From Chara braunii (lineage: Eukaryota > Streptophyta > Charophyceae > Charales > Characeae): a stretch of DNA of 36,210 nucleotides. The notes beneath the pieces were generated by a model. That model was not told where the DNA came from and did not search any database. It worked only from the letters and a program-made list of their open reading frames with translations. The DNA is taken from positions 2,006,492 to 2,042,701 of the forward strand of contig BFEA01000079.1 of assembly GCA_003427395.1 (NCBI GenBank), in the 5' to 3' direction. Made by a program: the position numbers and the translations under genes. Shown here piece after piece: positions 30,299 through 36,210 of this stretch; positions within the stretch are counted from its first letter, which is position 1, and each line of letters begins with the position of its first letter.

Positions 30299-30447
30299 AC
30301 CACCAGTACTTCCTAAAGCCGTGCCCGTTAACAAGCCACAATTATAGGAAACGTACGAGCCACTACAGGAGCGCCCAAATTCATCCAACTAGAAACGTTT
30401 CCACTGTATTTTTCTCCATGGCCTAAACTCGACCAAGTACTGGTGGT
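30299..30447. mobile_element. 149-bp MITE with 13-bp TIRs and TTAA target-site duplication
   Basis: The left terminus is ACCACCAGTACTT (30299-30311) and the right is AAGTACTGGTGGT (30435-30447), perfect reverse complements. TTAA flanks it on both sides (30295-30298 and 30448-30451). It has no coding capacity. The TIR matches the 1959-bp element at 33583-35541 at 11 of 13 positions, so the two belong to one family. TTAA duplication is the hallmark of piggyBac-type transposases. The TIR does not begin with the CCC or CCY typical of that superfamily, so the assignment is tentative. Confidence 0.8.
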
Positions 30448-30572
30448 TTAACGATGTCAGCCACACCACATTCCCAACCCTTCATTTGGATTATTTAACC
30501 TCTTCTCCGCCGCTCCATTTTCTGATCGTTGGCATTGCCATCCTACCTTGTGTTCATCATCCCTTCTCCATT

Positions 30573-30640
30573 CCTGCCCTAGTGTGGGTAGGGTAGGGTA
30601 TACCAAGTGCAGCACAAGGAAGTGTATACCCTAGGGCAGG
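30573..30640. repeat. Imperfect hairpin
   Basis: CCTGCCCTAG (30573-30582) and AGGGTATAC (30595-30603) pair with GTATACCCTAGGGCAGG (30624-30640), leaving a 12-base bulge and a 20-base loop. It lies just upstream of the Gag remnant. The role is unknown. Confidence 0.7.
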
Positions 30641-30717
30641 CCAGCTAACAGTCCACGGGGCAGAAGATGAAGATTGGGTGGCGCAGTCTGGATTCTGGAC
30701 TAAGATGCCGGATGAAA

Positions 30718-32352
30718 CAGAAGAGGAGAGAAAGGGAATATGCAGCAAAGTTGGAGGCAGTCGTTGATGATGAGGAAAGCGACCTACTGGTTGCGGAAAG
30801 AAATAGTTCCCTCAATCAGTGATTGCTCACTCAGAAACGAAAAGAGTTTGATGAGAAGAAGAGGATGGAGGAGAAGGAGAGAGAATCCAACAGCAATTGA
30901 GGGAACAGCGAGGCAAGGAGACCGAAGTTAGAGAAACCCTGACCCTTGTGACCGACGCCTTGCTGCATACCGCCCAGGAACTGACCACCGTACAGAAAAC
31001 GGTAGGGAAAATCGAACTCCACCAAGACGAGTTCCACGGAACCTGGAACAATTACCTCTCCGCCTCCTCTCCTCAAATGATACGATTGTTGACCACACGC
31101 ACGAACTAGATAGTCTTTTCATTCCAAAACTCACAAACACCATCACAACAGTGAGGTTAGGCGGCGGTGGTGGAGGTGGACATGGTGGAGACGATGGTGG
31201 AGATGATGGGAAAGGAGGCAAAGAACCAAAGGGAGAAGGAGACTGAAAGGGGGATGAAAAGCAGTCCGATGGGGGAGAAAGGAGAGAAAAGATGAAGGTG
31301 AAACTTCCCAAGACAAACAACGGGACGAGGGAGGAGAACTTTTACCAGTGGGAAGCGCACATGGGCACATACCTGTATGCGCAGTTGATTTCATATTGGG
31401 ACCGTGTGCTGACGGCAAACTCGTGCCACGATGGGAACGCCGCCAACTTCACCATATCCTTGGTGAAGGCGGCAGGCTGCACAACTATGGTAGAATATTC
31501 CCAACAGACCCGTATTGAGGATTTCATGAAGGCCCTGAAGGAGAGGTTTGAAGATAACAAACTGGCCCAACACACTGAGCACCTGATCCCCAGTATTAGC
31601 GACCGGAAGTGGAAAAGTGTTGCAGCGCTTAATGCCACTATGGAGGAGCAGTTGCAGTGCCCCGATCACGTCAAAGCAATTCCTGACCCCCTTAGGACCA
31701 ACCTGTACCCCCGAACTAAGGGAGAAGGCATGCCATACAAGAAGTTTAGCAAGATTGCCGTAGAACAGGCCAGCTTCCTTCAAGAGGCAAAATATTGCCA
31801 TTATTGCAAGGATATGCATAAAGGAGGCCGGTGGACGAACAAGACCATAACTGGAAACATAGTGGGGAAAGACAACCTTCTATTCATGTTTGCCATCGAG
31901 GCACTTCCCTAGGAAAATATAGATTATGGACTGGAAGAACAAAACAGCAGCCAAGTAGCCCAGGGAGGGGACTACACGGCCGCTGCAGCCCGTGCGGGAG
32001 GGCGACAAGGAGGAAGAGGAGACCGAGGTAGAGGAGGCTGTGGTAGAGGTGGAGGTAGAGGACCCGCTGCTCAGGGGAGTAGCAGGATGGAAGCTACTAC
32101 GCGCGAGGGAGGGGTAATGTTTCGCTGCAAGGCGGACGTGGTTCAACAGTCAATGGGGGAAGAGGTAGGGGTCACAACCCGTACCCAGCACACCCAAGGC
32201 TTGAGAAAAGCAGACCTTGGGAGAAAATGAACATGGAGTATTCTTTGTGGAAGCAACGGCTCAACACCTATCACTCTCTAAAGTGTGGTGACTGCAACCA
32301 CATTGTCCCCTTTTGCCTTGAATACAGGTACCCAAAAGGGACCGGCCAATAG
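30718..32352 (+). pseudogene. gag: Ty3/gypsy Gag pseudogene with shortened zinc knuckle
   Basis: The N-terminal coiled-coil region is spread over three frames: QKRREREYAAKLEAVV from 30718, QQQLREQRGKETEVRETLTL from about 30889, and DTIVDHTHELDSLFIPKLTN then a Gly-rich run from about 31077. A TGA lies near 31243. The capsid frame then stays open to 31912 (KVKLPKTNNGTREENFYQWE, then FMKALKERFEDNKLAQH, then PYKKFSKIAVEQASFLQEAK). A shift brings an RG-rich basic region (about 31988-32077). The knuckle at 32284-32316 reads C-GD-C-N-H-IVPF-C, that is CX2CX1HX4C, three residues short of the standard spacing. A stop follows at about 32350. It is not functional as it stands. Confidence 0.72.
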
Positions 32353-32625
32353 GAGTTGCAGTTGCTCCTGCTAGGCCTTCAGACATAAACAAATAGGTAG
32401 AAGCGCACGCTGAGCAGGGACCCTCTTATTTGAAGGCCCAAATGGCAGAGACTTACGTAGGCCCCCAGCTAGCTAGCTGTCCAGAGGTCGCCTGTGCTAG
32501 GATCTCTCTAGGTGGCTTCCTCGCAGGCATCAATGATGAGTTGACTACTTATCACAAGCCTGGGCCGAAATGAAGAAGAAATCAAAGGGGCAGCTAATAA
32601 TAGCAGATGTAGAACTGAGTAGCAC
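32353..32625 (+). other. Gag-to-RT junction, protease missing
   Basis: Only about 0.3 kb separates the knuckle from RT, too little for a protease plus linker. One open stretch (about 32416-32572) reads EQGPSYLKAQMAETYVGPQL then ...SLGGFLAGINDELTTYH, with no D-S/T-G motif. A deletion of the protease region is inferred. Confidence 0.5.
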
Positions 32626-33205
32626 ATGGAGCTGGATGAGCTGCGCAAGCAGCTCGGCGAACTGCTCGAGAAGGGTTGGTTAAAGCCTAGTTCCTCACCG
32701 TACAGTGCACCAATATTGTTTGAGCCAAAGAAAGAAGGCGAACTGCACATGTGCATCGATCATAGGGGTCTCAACGCACTTACCGCCAAGAATGCCAAAC
32801 CGTTGCCTAGGATAAATGACCTTTTGGATAGGGTGCAGAGCTGCAAGTATTTCTCCAAGATTGACCTGAAGTCCGGGTACACCAGATAGAGGTACAGCCC
32901 GAAGACCAGCAAAAGACGGCCCTTAGGACACACTACGTCATGCCGTTTGGTCTGACCTCTTTAGAGAATGGCTCGACAAATTTGCAGTTGTATATTAAGA
33001 TAATATTTTGGTTTTTAGCAAGTCGCCGGAGCATCGGCAGCACCTTCGTCTCGTCTTAGAGAAGCTGCGCGACTCTAACTTCAAGTTGAATCCGAAGAAG
33101 TGTGAGTGGCCCAAGCGCCGCCAAGCGTTGTATCTTGGGCATGTACTTGATGGAGACGCAGTCCGACCGGAAGACGTGAAAATAGCAACAATTAGAGACT
33201 GGTAA
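32626..33205 (+). pseudogene. pol (RT): Ty3/gypsy reverse transcriptase with destroyed active site
   Basis: A frame open to 32889 carries LRKQLGELLEKGWLKPSSSP, LHMCIDHRGLNALTAKNAKP, LPRINDLLDRVQSCKYFSKI and DLKSGY. A single-base deletion just after GY ends it; the next frame continues QIEVQPEDQQKTALRTHYVM and PFGLT. About a dozen codons (the NAPATFQ region) are then deleted, and FREWLDKFAVVY follows. The catalytic YLDD appears as Y-stop-D-N (32993-33004), so the stop replaces Leu and Asn replaces the second Asp. The rest reads ILVFSKSPEHRQHLRLVLEK and LYLGHVLDGDAVRPEDVKIA to a stop at 33205. Confidence 0.82.
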
Positions 33206-33582
33206 ATCCCGCACATGCTTATGGAACTGAAGTAGTTCCTAAGACTGGCCAATTACTACCGAAAGTTTGTGCGGAACTCCACTACAATCGTTGCACCACT
33301 GCATAGACTGCTGAGGAAGGAGACAATTTGGAATTGGGACAAAGACTGTACCTTAGCCTTCCAGAAGTTGAAAAAGTCCATAATCAATACCCGGTCCTAA
33401 AAGTCACAGATCCATCACTCCCATTCATTGTCACAACTGCCGCGAGCCAATATGGAATTGGCACTATACTCCAACAAAAAAAAACGATGGAGAGGGGTAT
33501 AGGCCAGCTGAGTTCTTGTCATGTAGATTCCCTAGCAAGAAGGTCGCTGCCTCGACGTATCAGCATGAGTTGTTTGCTTTAA
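33206..33582 (+). pseudogene. pol (RNH): RT connection and RNase H, first part, cut by a transposon
   Basis: LANYYRKFVRNSTTIVAPLH, NWDKDCTLAFQKLKKS and, after a shift, QYPVLKVTDPSLPFIVTT, then AASQYGIGTILQQ. The first active-site Asp is Ala (33439-33441). An A9 run at 33477-33485 shifts the frame, and the next frame continues GYRPAEFLSCRFPSKKVAAS then TYQHELFAL up to TTAA at 33579-33582. The TTAA-type element interrupts the domain here; the remainder resumes at 35546. Confidence 0.8.
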
Positions 33583-33689
33583 ACCACCACTACCTCCGAT
33601 CCTGTTTTTGCCGAGCCTGATTTTCACAGCGCACCGAGTTTTGTCGAGCCGGCGCAAGTTTCATCCATGAAGAAACAAGGGGAAAAAAA

Positions 33690-33770
33690 AAGAAGGTGTC
33701 CAAGTGGTTAGGACACCGGCTGGAAGTGCGCATTGTGGTATGAGGGTGTGGGTTCAAAACTCCGCAGCCT
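33690..33770 (+). ncRNA. tRNA-like (SINE-head) segment with A-box and B-box
   Basis: TGTCCAAGTGG (33697-33707) followed by TTAGGACACCGGCT resembles the D-arm region of tRNA-Glu/Asp, the A-box of RNA polymerase III promoters. GGTTCAAAAC (33751-33760) resembles the B-box GGTTCRANNC. The 43-base gap between them fits the normal spacing. An A-rich run precedes it. The acceptor ends do not pair well by eye, so a tRNA-derived SINE head is more likely than a tRNA gene. Confidence 0.45.
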
Positions 33771-33911
33771 CGCGCACTCCGCCGGACGGTGCTCTCATAG
33801 TACCCAGCCATTCGCACCCCACACTTGGGACGACGCATTGGTAAGTTTATACAGACACTGCCTGCGCACCGCCCAAGGGACTGGTCCATGTTGTTAGTAT
33901 GCTGGGAGCTG

Positions 33912-34195
33912 GCTTTGGGGGAGGACTGTTTGAGTGATCGGCCTTTGGGGTGGTCCAATGACTAAGGGGGTTACTCCACAGATGAGGGGTATTCGATGGG
34001 TCTGATCTCTGACCCGATGATCAGGTCTGCGCCTAGGTCTAGGGAGTCTCACCGCGGGCTTTGGGGGAGGGTCGTCTGTCCTGAATGATCAGAACCGTTG
34101 GATAGTCCGATGATTGGGGTCGCTCCTGAGACAAGGGGTGCTCGAAGGGTTTAGTTAGGCCTCCAGTCCGATGATCGGGTCTGCACCAGTATACT
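33912..34195. repeat. 146-bp tandem duplication inside the TTAA element
   Basis: GCTTTGGGGGAGG starts at 33912 and 34058. Each copy also has a GTCC(A/G)ATGA block, a GGGGT-ATTCGA/GCTCGA block and a CCGATGATCRGGTCTGC(G/A)CC block near its end. Confidence 0.75.
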
Positions 34196-35528
34196 GGCCA
34201 GAATGGGGTTTAGGTTAGGGGTCGGGTTAGGTTAGGGTGTCAGTCCGCATGAGGGGTCTGAACCTCTTCAGGTTCCATGGGGGTTGTGTGGGCTCCTGGG
34301 GTGTCTTCAGACGTCTTGGGTACCACCTTGGTTTCCCGATCCAGAGGTTCACCGATGGTTGAACCCATACTTGTCCCGCCCTAGTCCTGGTCTGATCCCG
34401 CCTCTCATGCATCCTATAGAGTGGTCGTAGCAGGACGGGTCCTACGTACTTACAATGCCTGCAGGCGGGCCCCCGTTAAAATCCTACGATGCCTGCGGGA
34501 TGGGCTTCATCCGGGATAGTGCCTGGTCTGTCATACCCACTGGAGAGGTCACTTAGGGGTACACATCAAGAGGATTCCTCCAGGTAGAAGACTCATCTGG
34601 GCAGGGTAGGGTGGTTGTCGTACCGTTCATAGAAGTGTGGTTCGCCACCAGAGTCTGTGAGGTTGATGCAGGTTGGAAATAGCCCAACCTGCTCTGGGTC
34701 GTCCCTGTGTAATCAGGGTGTTCCTCTATGGTAGCAGTCAGGGGTCTGTAGTTAGATCCTTGGCACATTGCGAGTTTGGGAGCCTTGGTCTAGTTAGGCT
34801 AGGTCTAGGTAACCAGCTATAGGGGCTCGACTTACGACAGTTAAAAAAGGTAACACAGTTAAAAGTGTAGTCTGCATGGTTGGGTGTCCCCGAAAATGTG
34901 GAACCTCCAAGTGACCCCCCCACTGGTTGAACATGCAAATCAGACACTTCCCGAGGCATAGAGCCCAGCCGCTACTACCACATGGATCTTTTAAGAAAAA
35001 TAAAAATAAAAAGAATAAAAAAAAATAAAAAAAATAAAAAAAATAAAAAAAAACAAAAAAAAACAAACATCCCAAACGTCTCTATAACCACCAGATACAT
35101 AATATGAGGTGCTCATGTGACTGTGCCGTCAGTGAGGGCTTGTAGGGGACAAACAACGGGAAAAACAAAACAAAAAAAAAAAAAGCTCCCCTATGCTGTG
35201 ATTGATGGCAGATACAGGATACTACAGCATTGAGACAATTATGTGCCACCCGTGACATACGCCCTGCATGGCTGGCAGGACACTAAAACGACATGGAACA
35301 AATCAAAACAAAACAAAAAGTTAAAAAAACAGACTCCTTCCCCACATAGTGGCCAGATACATTCCTCAAAGGCCTCTGCAGCTTCCACCCTCGTGACGGC
35401 CTTCCTCGACGTCCCTGGATTTGAAACTTTTTTTTTCTTTTCTTTTTTTTATCGTCGGCCGCCAACCCTGCCCCGAACCCCGTGTTTTAAGGAGTAGCCT
35501 ACTAGATGGACTTTGCGTTTGTCTTAAA
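34195..35528. other. Interior of the TTAA element, no gene
   Basis: TTAGG-type motifs near 34205-34240, a duplicated ATGCCTGC(A/G)GG...GGGC phrase at about 34450-34510, an A/T tract with AAAAATAAAA runs at 34995-35060, A-rich runs near 35160-35185 and 35300-35330, and a T-rich run near 35425-35450. Open frames are short and unrecognised, and no transposase domain is seen. Confidence 0.5.
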
Positions 35529-35541
35529 AGGTAGTGGTGGT

Positions 35542-35854
35542 TTAAGAGAAGCGTTGAACCACTGGCGACATTATCTCATAGGACGACATTTCAAAGTCTA
35601 TTATGACCACAAGACCCTGCGTTAGTTGAAAACCCAGGTCAGGATGACACCTAAACTGACTAGGTGGGCTGGGAAAATAGAGCAGTTTGACTTCGAACTA
35701 AAGCCAGTAAAAGGGAAGTATAATGTGGCCGCAGATGCATTAAGTAGACGTGCAGATTTCTCTGGTGCCATCGTGACGCACCTTGATGCAGGCACCGAAC
35801 TGCAGCAGCAGATAAAGGCTGCATACGCTGACGATCCCGTCTACAACAAGCTGA
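35542..35854 (+). pseudogene. pol (RNH): RNase H, second part, after the transposon
   Basis: Continues the domain broken at 33582: REALNHWRHYLIGRHFKVYY, then DHKTLR with the third active-site Asp, then a TAG where the family has Trp. After that come VRMTPKLTRWAGKIEQFDFE, KGKYNVAADALSRRADFSGA and IKAAYADDPVYNKLIG. The DALSRR tail is intact here, unlike at 20166-20570. Confidence 0.82.
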
Positions 35855-36180
35855 TTGGGAGAATTTTTCAAACATTGGGTTAAAGATTATGGGCACCAAC
35901 TAATGATTGTTAGTGATAGAGATAGCCGGTTCACGGGCGAGCACTGGCAACAGTTGATAAAGGTTTATGGGTCAAAATTGACCACATCCTCTGGTAGGCA
36001 TCCGAAGACCAACGGCCATACGGATCAAATGAACAAGCTGCTCTAGCATGTGCTCCGCATGTACATTAGGCCCGACCAAGTCGATTGGGACAAGCATCTC
36101 CCTAAAGTGAAGTCGGTGTATAATAATCTGGTGCACCTGTCTACTGCACGCACCCCAAATGAACTGCACAAGGGTTGGGG
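35855..36180 (+). pseudogene. pol (IN): Integrase remnant, internally deleted
   Basis: It starts abruptly with EFFKHWVKDYGHQLMIVSDR and DSRF, so the zinc domain and the first catalytic Asp are deleted; the second Asp (VSD) is present. SSGRHPKTNGHTDQMNK has Asp (36023-36025) where the catalytic Glu lies in the family. A TAG follows at 36044-36046, then HVLRMYIRPDQVDWDKHLPK and NELHKGWG to about 36180, where the sequence jumps into the 30-bp repeat. Confidence 0.75.
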
Positions 36181-36210
36181 CTCTAGCATGTGCTCCGCAT
36201 GTACATTAGG
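36041..36210. repeat. Exact 30-bp repeat at the window end
   Basis: The 30 bases at 36041-36070 (CTCTAGCATGTGCTCCGCAT...) are repeated exactly at 36181-36210, the last bases of the window. The second copy breaks the conserved integrase frame right after HKGWG. This is a tandem duplication or, more likely, an assembly end effect. Confidence 0.9.

Larger units (their letters stand above)
33583..35541. mobile_element. 1959-bp TTAA-flanked element with 13-bp TIRs, inserted in RNase H
   Basis: The left terminus is ACCACCACTACCT (33583-33595) and the right is AGGTAGTGGTGGT (35529-35541), perfect reverse complements. TTAA flanks it on both sides (33579-33582 and 35542-35545). The host frame reads ...ELFAL before and REALNHWRHYL after; the conserved Leu-Arg codons need exactly one TTAA, so the second TTAA is a target-site duplication made on insertion. 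No transposase open frame is visible inside, so the copy is non-autonomous. It holds a tRNA-like segment (33690-33770), a 146-bp tandem repeat (33912 on) and an A-rich tract (34995-35060). A related MITE lies at 30299-30447. TTAA targeting suggests a piggyBac-like transposase acting in trans. Confidence 0.82.

Noticed and set aside
33583-35541. PIF/Harbinger element with TTA or TAA duplication
   Set aside because: A 3-bp duplication is possible in principle, but both elements have the full TTAA on each side of symmetric termini, so a 4-bp TTAA duplication explains both with no leftover bases.

Overview
The window looks like a repeat-dominated stretch of a streptophyte nuclear genome. It has dense (GA)n, (CT)n and (GT)n microsatellites, several decayed Ty3/gypsy LTR retrotransposons, LTRs and inverted-repeat DNA elements, and no convincing intact host gene. 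The flavour of the Gag and Pol fragments suggests a charophyte alga such as Chara. That is an inference from general impression, not a search result. There are no bacterial operons, ribosome binding sites, rRNAs or CRISPR arrays. The window opens on a pure (AC)n run and ends on an exact 30-bp repeat of sequence 140 bp upstream, so it may be a whole contig broken at repeats.

Layout. 1-1069: microsatellites and short tandem repeats. 1070-2293: an LTR on the plus strand that appears solo. 2294-4535: GA repeats, a TATA-like box inside a GC-rich inverted repeat, and an AT-rich tract. 4536-5797: a plus-strand Gag pseudogene with a CCHC zinc knuckle. 7163-8582: microsatellites and degenerate GTAGCAC-type minisatellites. 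8681 to about 16895: one degraded minus-strand Ty3/gypsy element. In its own reading direction it has a truncated 5' LTR, a primer binding site resembling that for initiator tRNA-Met, Gag, protease, RT, RNase H, a truncated integrase with a GPY/F-like module, a polypurine tract and a 3' LTR. The 3' LTR is an inverted relative of the solo LTR. 18300-19795: (GT)n, a duplicated hairpin repeat and a GC-rich tract with a second TATA box in an inverted repeat. 19796-22066: plus-strand Pol remains (RT end, RNase H, integrase, chromodomain-like tail). 22067-30290: mostly non-coding repeats, with tandem arrays, a 24-bp perfect palindrome and a TGACGTCA-bearing 170-bp duplication. 30718-36210: a third, plus-strand Gag-Pol pseudogene.

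The best candidate for something new is a pair of TTAA-flanked elements with matching 13-bp terminal inverted repeats. One is a 149-bp MITE at 30299-30447. The other is a 1959-bp element at 33583-35541, inserted inside the RNase H domain of the third retroelement. The terminal repeats agree at 11 of 13 positions, each element has TTAA on both sides, and the broken RNase H reading frame shows that the target site carried a single TTAA. This points to a piggyBac-like or other TTAA-targeting family with non-autonomous members. The long copy also carries a tRNA-like segment with A-box and B-box motifs.

All retroelement genes here are broken by stops, frameshifts, deletions and, in several cases, changed catalytic residues, so none is expected to be active.
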